A stretch of 9,456 nt of DNA from an archaeon (GTDB lineage Archaea > Micrarchaeota > Micrarchaeia > Norongarragalinales > SBBD01). Below the pieces are notes generated by a model, which was not told the origin of the DNA, ran no database searches, and worked only from the letters and a program-made list of their open reading frames with translations. This document shows, piece after piece, positions 1-6,580 of the stretch. A program made the position numbers and the translations under genes. The number at the start of each line of letters is the position of its first letter. Positions within the stretch are counted from its first letter, which is position 1. The stretch covers positions 1 through 9,456 of the forward strand of contig SBBD01000031.1 in the NCBI GenBank assembly GCA_005239845.1. The letters are read 5' to 3'.

Positions 1-245
1 ACGTGGATTCCACGCGCTTTCTGCGCTCCATGGACCCTGAAAATTATGTGGCATTGCTGCCTCCGCGCAAGCTCGTGGTGATGCATTCAAAATCCGATTC
101 CGTTGTGCCGTTTTCATCTGCCCAGTCGCTCTACGCTAAAGCCAAAGAGCCCAAAGAGTTCGTGGAAGTGCCTTGCGCGAACCACGGCTATTGCCCTGAA
201 ATGAATCCGGACCTAGAGCGCGTGTTTCTTTCCCTTGCGAACTAG
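1..245 (+). CDS. Alpha/beta hydrolase, C-terminal end (5' partial)
   Basis: The frame is open from the left edge and ends at TAG 243-245, so only about 80 C-terminal residues are present. The GTG at position 3 is an internal codon, not a convincing start. The visible part has the layout of the last third of an alpha/beta hydrolase: a hydrophobic strand (KLVVMHSKSDSVVP) carrying the likely acidic catalytic residue Asp32 of the fragment, then a helix, then a strand leading to NHGYCP with the likely catalytic His61. The nucleophile serine would lie outside the window. The substrate cannot be told; serine hydrolases, dienelactone hydrolase-like enzymes and acyl-peptidases all share this ending. 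The gene converges tail-to-tail with the next one, with no base between the two stop codons. Confidence 0.75.
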   Translation, partial: VDSTRFLRSMDPENYVALLPPRKLVVMHSKSDSVVPFSSAQSLYAKAKEPKEFVEVPCANHGYCPEMNPDLERVFLSLAN

Positions 246-1664
246 CTACGGCTTTCCAGGCTTTTTGCGCAAGACGAACAAATAGATTATTACCCCTACA
301 ATCACTAGGCCAGCCGCGAATATGCCGTACAAAGAATAATCCCATATGTTGAAAGGCTTTCCTTGCGTTGCTAGTTTTTGTCGGACTTGCTCGATGACGG
401 AAACCGTACCGGTAGGAGTTGAAGTGGCCGTAGCGTTTTTCTTGGTTTTGGTGATGAAAGGCGTGGGCGCAGGCGTTTCGGGCTTGGTGGCAAAAATCGT
501 TTTGGAAACGTTGGCGACGATGCCCGCCTTGTTTATTGCCTCGATCCGGAACGCATGCGTGCCCGCCGCGGAAAAGGACACCTCGACCACGTTCTTTCCC
601 TCCTGCAAGACAATCCTTTTACTTTCATTCCCGTCTGCATAGGTCGCGTTGGCCCCCGTTATTTTTCCTTCGGGGTTGACGTCATACAAAACGACTTCTA
701 CCGTGGTCTTTTGACCGGTTTGAATGGTCCGCGTCGAAGGTCTCCAAATGATGGCTGGAGGAAATCGCGTGTTCGGGGAGAGCGAAAACGAAACCATGGC
801 GGTGTCTGCCGTCACTTCCTTGAGTTCGGCGTGCATTCCCGTCGTTTCAAGGAATGCCCTGTTTTCAGCCCGTGCCGTCAGGATGCAGGCCTCCGGGCGT
901 TGCAGGCAAAGGTTCTCCCCCTCAAAAACAAGGGAAAAGGCAGTCCTGCCAGGAGAGGTGTCGGCGAGTTCCATTTCAAATCCTTGCAGGCGCAGCGGAG
1001 TGCCCTTGTGGATCGGATATTCTGCCTTTGCTCCCTCCTGCGCGTTAAACTCGGTTCCGGGAAGCGTGCGGAACGTGCGGTTGGAAGACCACGTGCAGTT
1101 GCTGTAGTTCCCTTGCCCGCAACTTTTTACCCTGAAAAAATACGGGGTTCCCGGCCGCAGGTTTTGGAGGCGGAGCTGGTGTTCCAAGGAAAAGACGCTG
1201 ATGGAACTCTCTTTTTCCGTCGTGTTCTGGGTGCGGAACAGCACGGTTGCGTTGCTGGCTACATTGCTTTCCCACTGCAAGAAGGCGTCGTTGAAACCCA
1301 CGCGCGTTACCCGCAAATAGGCAGGGGTCGGGGCGTCTTTCCGGATGCACGAGTTGGGAGACCAGGAAAGGTCAATACGCCAGTACGGTCCCAAGTCCTT
1401 CAGGCCGTGCAGTATGACGCACTCCCCGTTGTACTCGATTTCCTTTCCAACGGCCACCGTGTCGTACGATGAAGCGCCTGCCGCGGAAACGAATTGCAGG
1501 GTAAGGGACTGGTTCGTCGAATTCATTTTGTGGATGCGGAGCTGCTCGTTGTAGGGGTTGAAGATCACGTCGCCTTCCACGAGCTGGTACCGGTCAAACC
1601 CCGTATACCGCAGGCCCAGCGTAAAACTGGAAAACAGCAAAAGCAATAGGATCAAAAGCCGCAT
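246..1664 (-). CDS. Membrane-anchored surface glycoprotein with fibronectin type III domain
   Basis: I do not recognise a named family for the whole 472-residue protein. Start ATG 1664 is chosen because it opens directly with a signal peptide (MRLLILLLLLFSSFTLG); the longer frame to 1778 would run into the upstream gene. Domains: a beta-rich N-terminal part (19-110, C82 and C106), a fibronectin type III-like domain (about 111-203, with the typical LRPGTPYFFRVKS strand turn, C182 and C190), a beta-rich segment (205-300, C253 and C260), an Ig/PKD-like segment (about 305-395), a Thr/Pro/Lys stalk (395-425), a transmembrane helix (about 445-465) and a basic tail. There are eleven N-x-S/T sequons (N48, 51, 138, 147, 186, 189, 195, 339, 346, 385, 410), as expected of an archaeal exported glycoprotein. 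It follows the winged-helix gene by 28 bases and is probably cotranscribed with it. A role in adhesion or in binding surface polymers is possible but not shown. Confidence 0.85.
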   Translation of the reverse strand: MRLLILLLLLFSSFTLGLRYTGFDRYQLVEGDVIFNPYNEQLRIHKMNSTNQSLTLQFVSAAGASSYDTVAVGKEIEYNGECVILHGLKDLGPYWRIDLSWSPNSCIRKDAPTPAYLRVTRVGFNDAFLQWESNVASNATVLFRTQNTTEKESSISVFSLEHQLRLQNLRPGTPYFFRVKSCGQGNYSNCTWSSNRTFRTLPGTEFNAQEGAKAEYPIHKGTPLRLQGFEMELADTSPGRTAFSLVFEGENLCLQRPEACILTARAENRAFLETTGMHAELKEVTADTAMVSFSLSPNTRFPPAIIWRPSTRTIQTGQKTTVEVVLYDVNPEGKITGANATYADGNESKRIVLQEGKNVVEVSFSAAGTHAFRIEAINKAGIVANVSKTIFATKPETPAPTPFITKTKKNATATSTPTGTVSVIEQVRQKLATQGKPFNIWDYSLYGIFAAGLVIVGVIIYLFVLRKKPGKP

Positions 1665-1692
1665 GTAGTCCCCGCTTTCGTCTCTTAAACGC

Positions 1693-2196
1693 TTACACTT
1701 CAGTTTGAATAGCTCCTTGTTCTTTCTGTTTCTGCTTGACTTTCCACGTCTCCACCAACGAGTTCCACTGGCTTCCAATGTGCTGCAACGACTCGCCGAA
1801 CCGCTTGCTCAAACGCAGTACCATGTGGTGCCGCTTGTCCTTCTCCGTCTGCCCCGTAGGGTTCCTGCGCTCCCTTGCCACGAGTCCGGATGAAATCAGG
1901 CGGGGAATGACGAGGTTGCGCAGCGTCGAATTAGCGATTTTATGTTGTTCCTGCCACGCCGCGAGTTGGTCGCCGTCCACGGGTTCCCGTTCGCCCAAAA
2001 ACGCAACCAGCTTGAGCGCCACCTCGTACTGCGACCGCTTGTATTGCGGCGGAAAAACGAGCTTCAAGAGGTCTTCCAGTTCCCACCGAGCACCAACGCT
2101 CATAGGCAGCTTCGCATAGGAAAACCACAGCGACTCCTTGCTCGGAATGCCCCGGGAAGCAGGCTCCAGGGTTTTCTTTTGTTCTTGTTCAACCAT
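1693..2196 (-). CDS. Winged-helix DNA-binding protein
   Basis: A 167-residue cytosolic protein with no cysteine. Residues about 53-132 read as a winged helix: helix 1 (SQYEVALKLVAFLGE), helix 2 (DGDQLAAWQEQ), a likely recognition helix (NSTLRNLVIPRLISSGL), then a basic wing (VARERRNPTGQTEKDKRHH) closing with the strand MVLRLS. The C-terminal 35 residues form a charged, Lys/Gln-rich helix. ATG 2196 is preferred over the in-frame GTG 2208 because the ribosome site AGGTGG lies 8 bases before the ATG. The gene sits 28 bases upstream of the surface glycoprotein and 44 bases after the four-cysteine membrane protein, so it may regulate this small cluster. Specificity cannot be inferred. The HTH call is from the helix and wing pattern only. 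Confidence 0.75.
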   Translation of the reverse strand: MVEQEQKKTLEPASRGIPSKESLWFSYAKLPMSVGARWELEDLLKLVFPPQYKRSQYEVALKLVAFLGEREPVDGDQLAAWQEQHKIANSTLRNLVIPRLISSGLVARERRNPTGQTEKDKRHHMVLRLSKRFGESLQHIGSQWNSLVETWKVKQKQKEQGAIQTEV

Positions 2197-2204
2197 ACTC
2201 AAAT

Positions 2205-2210
2205 CCACCT
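2205..2210 (-). promoter_or_regulatory. Ribosome binding site of the winged-helix gene
   Basis: The minus strand reads AGGTGG eight bases before ATG 2196, a good match to the 16S 3' end of archaea. It overlaps the alternative GTG 2208 and so decides for the ATG. Confidence 0.65.
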
Positions 2211-2240
2211 AACGTTCTTTTTCTAAACAAATCATTGGAC

Positions 2241-2654
2241 TTATATGCTGCTCCTTTCCTTTTCCTCTTCATCCTTGGCCGTTGGAATCGTGATGATCAA
2301 AACGACGAAGTACCAGTACCCCATCGTGGCCGCCAACGCCTCCGGATGCAAGAGCTGCTCTTGGTTCGCGTAAATCACTAGCCCCGGAATGGCGTTCGCC
2401 CCGAACTCCGCCTCTGAAAATTCCATGGTGAACTCGGGGTAAGGCCACCAGAAAATCCAGTGCGGTTTGGCTTGGATGTTGTGGTAGCACTGCGGCGTCT
2501 CCTCGCAGTCTGGCGCGCCGTTGCACTGTTTTGTCATGCAACTGCCTTCCACGCGCACGCTCGTGCCAACATAAGGAACGTTGGCGATCACGAGGAGCGC
2601 AAGGAAAAGCAGCAAGCGCAAGTGGGTGGGTTTGATGTAGTTTAGCGGGTTCAT
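2241..2654 (-). CDS. Small two-helix membrane protein with four-cysteine outer loop
   Basis: No family is recognised. From ATG 2654 the protein has 137 residues: a short basic N-terminus (NPLNYIKPTHLR), helix 1 (about 11-31), an outward-facing loop with C39, C44, C50 and C56, an aromatic segment (HWIFWWPYPEF) that may lie in the membrane interface, helix 2 (about 111-126) and an acidic, charged tail. By the positive-inside rule both ends are cytosolic and the cysteine cluster is outside, able to form two disulfides or bind a metal. ATG 2672 (six residues longer) and TTG 2699 are alternative starts. No start has a clear ribosome site, and I prefer 2654 because it leaves the shortest basic leader before the helix. 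A TATA-like box at 2718-2728 would start transcription near 2697. The winged-helix and glycoprotein genes follow on the same strand. Confidence 0.65.
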   Translation of the reverse strand: MNPLNYIKPTHLRLLLFLALLVIANVPYVGTSVRVEGSCMTKQCNGAPDCEETPQCYHNIQAKPHWIFWWPYPEFTMEFSEAEFGANAIPGLVIYANQEQLLHPEALAATMGYWYFVVLIITIPTAKDEEEKERSSI

Positions 2655-2717
2655 ATAGCTAGGTACGCCCATTCCAATCAATACTTCACTATGTGACAAC
2701 GCTAGGACTACGGCCTG

Positions 2718-2728
2718 CTATAAAAACA
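2718..2728 (-). promoter_or_regulatory. TATA-like box before the four-cysteine membrane protein
   Basis: The minus strand reads TGTTTTTATAG in the 92-base gap between the HD gene stop and the start of the membrane protein gene. A start of transcription about 25 bases downstream would fall near 2697, leaving a short leader. The T-run could instead help end transcription of the upstream HD gene. Confidence 0.35.
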
Positions 2729-2746
2729 TACTGCTATGGTGTAACC

Positions 2747-4039
2747 TTACTTCTTTGGGCCTAGGTATCGCAACCCATGCACTTTTGCCAGTTCGGGATC
2801 GTTTGTTCCTAATTTCCAGGCCCCGACAAGCATGTACTTCCGTCCTGGCAAGGTCAATATGTTTTTCCAGGAAAAGCCCCCTGGTTCCGCAACGACTCCG
2901 ATGCTTTCCATCTTTCTCCTCATTTTTCTCAATTCCTTATAGCTGATCTTCTTTGGTTCTTCCGGCCGCTCTCTAACTACAAGGAATTTCCTATCCAAGA
3001 GATGGTCAATATACACTCCCAACGGTACTTCCACACTAAAACCTAACTGCAATTCATGCTTCATCAAATAGTGCAGCATATTGAGTTCATGCAAGTGAGT
3101 GACGTCTCGTTGGATGGGCTTGAATAAAAGCTTTCGGTCTTCTGGCTCCGATGCTGTCGTCAGCACGCGAATGTTTCCGCGCCATCCTCCCCGGCTGGGT
3201 TTTTGCTTTGCCGCCAACCAGTTGTCTCTCATGAACGCCGCCGTGTTCCAACTCCTCACTCTGTCAGGCAAAAGCAATAGCTCTCCTGTTCCCCTGTACG
3301 ACCTCACCGTATGAAACGGCCTGCCTTCGACGATGTCCACTTTCTCGAACTTTTGGGGACTGATTTCTGCACCCAACGGGTGATATTGCACGTGGATGGG
3401 TGATCTCGGCTTTGCGGCCTTCCAGACTTGCAGGGCAGCAGGGAGCTCCCTTCTGAAGAACGGAAAGCGTTCCGTAAGTGGAAGCAACTGCTGTTCCGTA
3501 TGAGTAGCGACTTGCAGCCGCTTTTCGGCATGGACGTTCCAGCTCATCAGGTTGGAGAGACGGTCCGCCAGCTTGATGCGGTGCACGCGGGGGCTCGAAG
3601 CGATTCGTTGGTCATAGTCCATTTCCCGCGCTTTTTTCTGTTCCTTCGGGGTGCCTGGAAACTCGTTGGCAGGCTTTTTCGTTACGCCTTCCACGAGATC
3701 GAGCACTTCCGGTCCAAGTTCTTCCAACAACTTCTGTTGTCGCTGAGCCCTGATTTTTTTGTCCTCCACTTCCAACGAGTCGTGGCAAGCCGTAGCAGCA
3801 ACGTCGGCAGCGGGTGCCTTTTGTCCTTCCTCCTCGTAGGACTGCAGCAAAAGGTCTACCGCATGCAGGATGTGTCCTTCCAATTCGGGCCGCAAGTCGT
3901 CTCGCATGTTGGCCCGGTGGAAGTCATTCGCGAGCTTGAGGGCCTTGTTGATCAAAGGGTGGTCTTCAAGATCATGGCGCTTGAGGCGTTCGCGCAGTTG
4001 TTCCTGGTTGACAAAGGGGAGGGAGGTGAGTGCGGGCAA
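2747..4039 (-). CDS. SpoT/Rel-like HD-domain phosphohydrolase with kinase-like C-terminal region
   Basis: A 430-residue cytosolic protein. Residues about 22-170 match the HD hydrolase half of RelA/SpoT: metal-ligand candidates H56 or H59, the pair H86-D87 (ACHDSLE), EGVTK (117-121) and KLADRLSN (156-163) with D159 as last ligand. In Rel enzymes HD is followed by an ED pair; here E90 is kept but the next residue is V91. No (p)ppGpp synthetase domain follows. Residues about 300-412 instead recall a protein-kinase fold: K307 in LLFKPI, E318 in a following helix, a hinge-like FLVVRER (352-358), FSWKNIL (389-395) with N393, and LVGAWKLG where kinases have the metal-binding Asp. The start is TTG 4039, since a TGA at 4048-4046 closes the frame upstream, GTGA lies six bases before the TTG and a TATA-like box lies about 35 bases upstream. 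Alarmone hydrolysis is inferred from the family; other nucleotide substrates are possible. Confidence 0.8.
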   Translation of the reverse strand: MPALTSLPFVNQEQLRERLKRHDLEDHPLINKALKLANDFHRANMRDDLRPELEGHILHAVDLLLQSYEEEGQKAPAADVAATACHDSLEVEDKKIRAQRQQKLLEELGPEVLDLVEGVTKKPANEFPGTPKEQKKAREMDYDQRIASSPRVHRIKLADRLSNLMSWNVHAEKRLQVATHTEQQLLPLTERFPFFRRELPAALQVWKAAKPRSPIHVQYHPLGAEISPQKFEKVDIVEGRPFHTVRSYRGTGELLLLPDRVRSWNTAAFMRDNWLAAKQKPSRGGWRGNIRVLTTASEPEDRKLLFKPIQRDVTHLHELNMLHYLMKHELQLGFSVEVPLGVYIDHLLDRKFLVVRERPEEPKKISYKELRKMRRKMESIGVVAEPGGFSWKNILTLPGRKYMLVGAWKLGTNDPELAKVHGLRYLGPKK

Positions 4040-4045
4040 TCCTTG

Positions 4046-4049
4046 TCAC
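4046..4049 (-). promoter_or_regulatory. Ribosome binding site supporting a TTG start
   Basis: The minus strand reads GTGA six bases before TTG 4039. Its TGA is also the in-frame stop that closes the frame upstream, so no earlier start is possible. The next in-frame ATG would remove about 44 residues at the front of the HD domain. Confidence 0.5.
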
Positions 4050-4071
4050 TGCACGTGCTTACGCTTTTTGG

Positions 4072-4083
4072 ATTATTTAAATG
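4072..4083 (-). promoter_or_regulatory. TATA-like box of the HD gene
   Basis: The minus strand reads ATTTAAATAATC, a good archaeal TATA-type sequence, about 35 bases before the TTG start. Transcription would begin near 4053, leaving a leader of about 14 bases that holds the GTGA ribosome site. Confidence 0.5.
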
Positions 4084-4125
4084 CTATTCGATAGGTCAAA
4101 AAGGCATCCCTAACCGCTTTTACGC

Positions 4126-4707
4126 CTAAAATTGCGTGTGCCTATGCAGTTCCACGGAAAGCGCTTCGCCCTTGCTCATGTGCCTTGCCTGCCTCCAGAA
4201 TTCCTTGGCGGCAAAGAAGCTGGCTGCTGCAAGCACGAGGTTAAACAGAGCATTTTCATGCACCACAAATAGTCTTCCCCACTTCCACGCCTCCACCAGA
4301 AAAGAAACGCCCAAGCCCATTCCTGAAGCCGACAGTGCCAGTACCGACTTTTTCTCAAACTCGAAAACGTATTTGGCGCGAGGGCCATTCCAAGCAGCAA
4401 CAGCGGCTTGACTGAACGCATACAAGAGCCCCAACGCCGCCATTCCTCCTCCAATTCCCTGCAGCCACCGCTCCCACACGAACGATACACACGTCTCGCC
4501 CTCTTTTGAACTCCCTTCCCCACTCCCACAGTAGCCGTACACTCCGAAAGCCATGTCTTTTGCTTCCGAAACGATGGCGAGGAACGGGTTAAGGTAATAG
4601 AACGCGAATGCCAGGGCGAAAAGCATCAGCAGGGCCGCATGCAGGCGCGCCGTATTTTCTACAACAATAGTCCGAAGGGACTTTTTGATGTGCTTGGTTT
4701 CCGACAT
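4126..4707 (-). CDS. Four-helix membrane protein of unknown function
   Basis: A 193-residue protein that I do not recognise. A basic N-terminus (KHIKKSLR) precedes helix 1 (about 22-46). A loop of about 37 residues (47-83) holds C60 and C73 in a Gly/Ser-rich, acidic stretch. Helix 2 (84-105) is followed by a charged segment (WNGPRAKYVFEFEKK). Helices 3 (about 121-140) and 4 (about 152-170) and a basic tail complete it. The positive-inside rule places both ends in the cytosol and the cysteine loop outside, where the two cysteines could form a disulfide. ATG 4707 opens the frame; no ribosome site is evident, but an AAATAAA stretch about 25 bases upstream would fit a leaderless message. It lies 86 bases upstream of the HD gene. 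Confidence 0.7.
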   Translation of the reverse strand: MSETKHIKKSLRTIVVENTARLHAALLMLFALAFAFYYLNPFLAIVSEAKDMAFGVYGYCGSGEGSSKEGETCVSFVWERWLQGIGGGMAALGLLYAFSQAAVAAWNGPRAKYVFEFEKKSVLALSASGMGLGVSFLVEAWKWGRLFVVHENALFNLVLAAASFFAAKEFWRQARHMSKGEALSVELHRHTQF

Positions 4708-4748
4708 AGGTGCAGCTAATGCCCTTCGGGTTTATTTCCTTTTTGCTT

Positions 4749-4892
4749 TCACACGAACCCGTGCCACGTGGCGTACAGGACGGCCCCTAAACCCAGCATC
4801 CAAATCCCGAGGTCGTTGCCCTGCATCCACATCCACGCGCCGATCCCCAACAGGACAAGTTCGAGGTGGTAAAATTCAGCGTGCCCTCGCAT
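4749..4892 (-). CDS. Small hydrophobic protein downstream of the iron permease
   Basis: The stretch between the FTR1 stop and the next gene holds an open frame of 47 residues from ATG 4892 to TGA 4751-4749. The peptide starts MRGHAEFYHLELVLLG and is one or two short membrane helices rich in Trp, Met, Gly and Leu (GAWMWMQG, DLGIWMLGLGAVLYATW). Codon choice favours G or C at the third position like the neighbours, and the composition is that of a real membrane segment. It lies 45 bases after the FTR1 stop in the same frame, so cotranscription is likely. An in-frame TTG at 4901 could also serve as start; no strong ribosome site is visible for either. It could be a small accessory subunit of the permease, but the function is unknown and it may not be translated. 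Confidence 0.45.
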   Translation of the reverse strand: MRGHAEFYHLELVLLGIGAWMWMQGNDLGIWMLGLGAVLYATWHGFV

Positions 4893-4937
4893 ATCGAACA
4901 ACCCGATGCGATCTTCTCCCTCCCGATTTGCGATAAT

Positions 4938-5777
4938 TTACGTGGACGTCTCTGTTTTCTTGGCCTGAATACGCCAGTAAAGATAATACATGAGCCCCAA
5001 GTATCCTACGTGAGCAAGAAGTTGGAATTCGGAAGGACCGGTGTCATAGCCCACGATTCCTTTCAAGACGCTTCCGATGGCTCCCTTTTCATGCAAGGGC
5101 GGGTAGCTGCCATCCGGGTTTAGGGGAGGCGTGATGTTGTAGACGTGCTCAATATACGTGGGAAGCACTTTCGCTTCCTGCAATTCGTGGACGCCCTGTC
5201 CCAAGAGCCCAGCGGCGAGAAGCACCAAAACGAAGCTGGTCACGTTGAAGAACTTTTTGAGGTTCAAGTGCACGAGCCTCGAGAAGAACGCGTACCCAAG
5301 CCCCAATGCGGCAACGATTCCCAAAAGCGCGCCGAAGACGTTCACTGCGCCCGTGTTCAACTGGATTCCCGCGAGAAAGAGGATGATCTCGATGCCTTCC
5401 CGGAACACGGCGATGAACGCAAACAGAACTAACCCCGCTTTTTGTCCTTCATCAATATGTACCTGCAGTCGCTGATGGATTTTCTCCACAAGCTTCTGCT
5501 GCTTGAACATCCACAGGATGAGCCACGAGACAAAAACGGCTGCCAGCACCAGCGTAATCCCTTCAAATAACTCCTCGTTCGCCTCGAAGCCGCCCGCGAA
5601 TTGCTCGAAGGCAAGCGCGGCCCCGAGACTTGCCAGTGCCGCCAGCACGACCCCGAAATAAACGTATTGCTCATACTTTCGATTCCCCGTCTTGTAAAGG
5701 TAGGCGAGCATGATGCCCACGAGGAGCGCGATCTCGAAGAATTCCCTGAACGTTACGATGAATTCGGCAAGTACCAT
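4938..5777 (-). CDS. FTR1-family iron permease
   Basis: A 279-residue polytopic membrane protein of the FTR1/EfeU iron transporter family. It shows two R-E-x-x-E iron motifs inside membrane helices: R11-E-F-F-E15 (FREFFEIALLVG) and R126-E-G-I-E130 (FREGIEIILFLAG). The family signature GLLGQGVHELQEAKVLP (191-206, ending the last conserved block) is also present. Seven helices fit: about 3-27, 39-58, 70-91, 114-138, 144-166, 178-196 and 251-268. The first motif usually has Gly after RE; here it is Phe. The region 209-250 forms an outer loop with Pro, His and Asp. No EfeO- or EfeB-like partner, multicopper oxidase or Fur/DtxR-type regulator is in the window, so the iron oxidation state is open. 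ATG 5777 opens the frame. The gene is divergent from the DUF1624 gene and is followed by a small membrane ORF. Confidence 0.92.
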   Translation of the reverse strand: MVLAEFIVTFREFFEIALLVGIMLAYLYKTGNRKYEQYVYFGVVLAALASLGAALAFEQFAGGFEANEELFEGITLVLAAVFVSWLILWMFKQQKLVEKIHQRLQVHIDEGQKAGLVLFAFIAVFREGIEIILFLAGIQLNTGAVNVFGALLGIVAALGLGYAFFSRLVHLNLKKFFNVTSFVLVLLAAGLLGQGVHELQEAKVLPTYIEHVYNITPPLNPDGSYPPLHEKGAIGSVLKGIVGYDTGPSEFQLLAHVGYLGLMYYLYWRIQAKKTETST

Positions 5778-5796
5778 AGGGTTCCCTTAAGCTAGC

Positions 5797-5826
5797 TAAA
5801 ATATAGCAGTACAATTTAAATACTTA
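5797..5826. promoter_or_regulatory. Divergent promoter between FTR1 and the DUF1624 gene
   Basis: The 98-base gap between the two starts is AT-rich in its middle. ATTTAAATA at 5814-5822 could serve the + gene (start of transcription near 5845) and also the minus gene (near 5793). A second box, CTAAAATATAG at 5796-5806, lies about 25 bases before the FTR1 ATG and would give a nearly leaderless message. No inverted repeat typical of an iron-regulator operator was seen. Confidence 0.45.
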
Positions 5827-5875
5827 CTCCGGGGAGGTCCAAAAGGATTCTAAAGACAGATGGAGTGGCTCCTGC

Positions 5876-6580
5876 GTGGCCTCTCGGCTTCTTTTCTTGG
5901 ATGTTTCAAGAGGAACTGCTTTTCTAGGCATGGCCCTCTTCCACCTCGTGTTCGACCTTTCCTACTTCAAGGGCTATCCCTTCGACGTCTCCTCCGGATT
6001 CTGGTTCTATTTCGCGCGCCTCGTGGCTTCCTCTTTCCTCTTCCTAGCTGGGGTTTCCTTGTATCTCAGTGACTCCAAACTGAAACCTGAACAACGTTTT
6101 ACTCACCACCTACGACGCGGCCTCACGGTTTTTGGTTTTGGGATGCTGATCACGTTGGTGACGGGGTTTTTGTTTCCTCAAAACATGATTTGGTTCGGCG
6201 TCCTGCACGCCATCGGCGCCAGCATTGTCTTCTTCTGGCCCCTCGCTCGAATACAGAACACGGGCCTGGTCACTGCCATATTCATTCTCTTTCTGTTCCC
6301 TTGGGTCTCAAGCCAAACGGTTTCCACGCCGTTCCTGTTGTGGCTGGGCTTTGCCCCTCCTTCCTTCCAGTCGTTCGACTATGTTCCCTTGATCCCGTGG
6401 GCGGCTCCTTTCCTTTTGGGCATGTGGACTGGAAAACAGCTTGTGTTGCGGCTTGAAGCCTTTGGGACAAAAACCGAAAACGTCTTCATTGGATTCTTGG
6501 GGTGGCTGGGAAGGCACTCGCTTGCCTGCTATCTTTTGCACCAACCTGTACTCGTAGCACTCGTCCTCTTGTTCGGGTAA
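5876..6580 (+). CDS. DUF1624 / heparan-alpha-glucosaminide acetyltransferase-like membrane protein
   Basis: A 234-residue integral membrane protein of the DUF1624/HGSNAT type, related to membrane acyltransferases. The N-terminal signature is RLLFLDVSRGTAFLGMALFH, with H23 at the end of the first helix, followed by FDLSYF and FARLVASSFLFLAGVSLYLS. Later family marks are FGVLHAIGAS (107-116), FDYVPLIPWAAPFLLG (167-182) and GRHSLACYLLHQPVL (212-226). About seven helices are visible. The start is GTG 5876: the frame is open back to 5807 but no ATG occurs in it, and GGAG lies 10 bases before the GTG. Bacterial members of this family are of similar size. The acyl donor and acceptor in this organism are unknown; modification of cell-surface sugars is a family-based guess. 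It is divergent from the iron permease. Confidence 0.82.
   Translation: MASRLLFLDVSRGTAFLGMALFHLVFDLSYFKGYPFDVSSGFWFYFARLVASSFLFLAGVSLYLSDSKLKPEQRFTHHLRRGLTVFGFGMLITLVTGFLFPQNMIWFGVLHAIGASIVFFWPLARIQNTGLVTAIFILFLFPWVSSQTVSTPFLLWLGFAPPSFQSFDYVPLIPWAAPFLLGMWTGKQLVLRLEAFGTKTENVFIGFLGWLGRHSLACYLLHQPVLVALVLLFG

Noticed and set aside
555..1472. A 305-codon + strand open frame opposite the surface glycoprotein gene.
   Set aside because: It is antisense to a well-supported signal-anchored, FN3-containing gene. The peptide is Arg/Gly/Val-rich with no domain logic, and GC-rich third positions on the other strand explain the lack of stops.
3428..4129. A 233-codon + strand open frame opposite the HD-domain gene.
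   Set aside because: It overlaps the conserved HD motifs on the other strand, crosses the promoter of that gene, and shows no recognisable domain.
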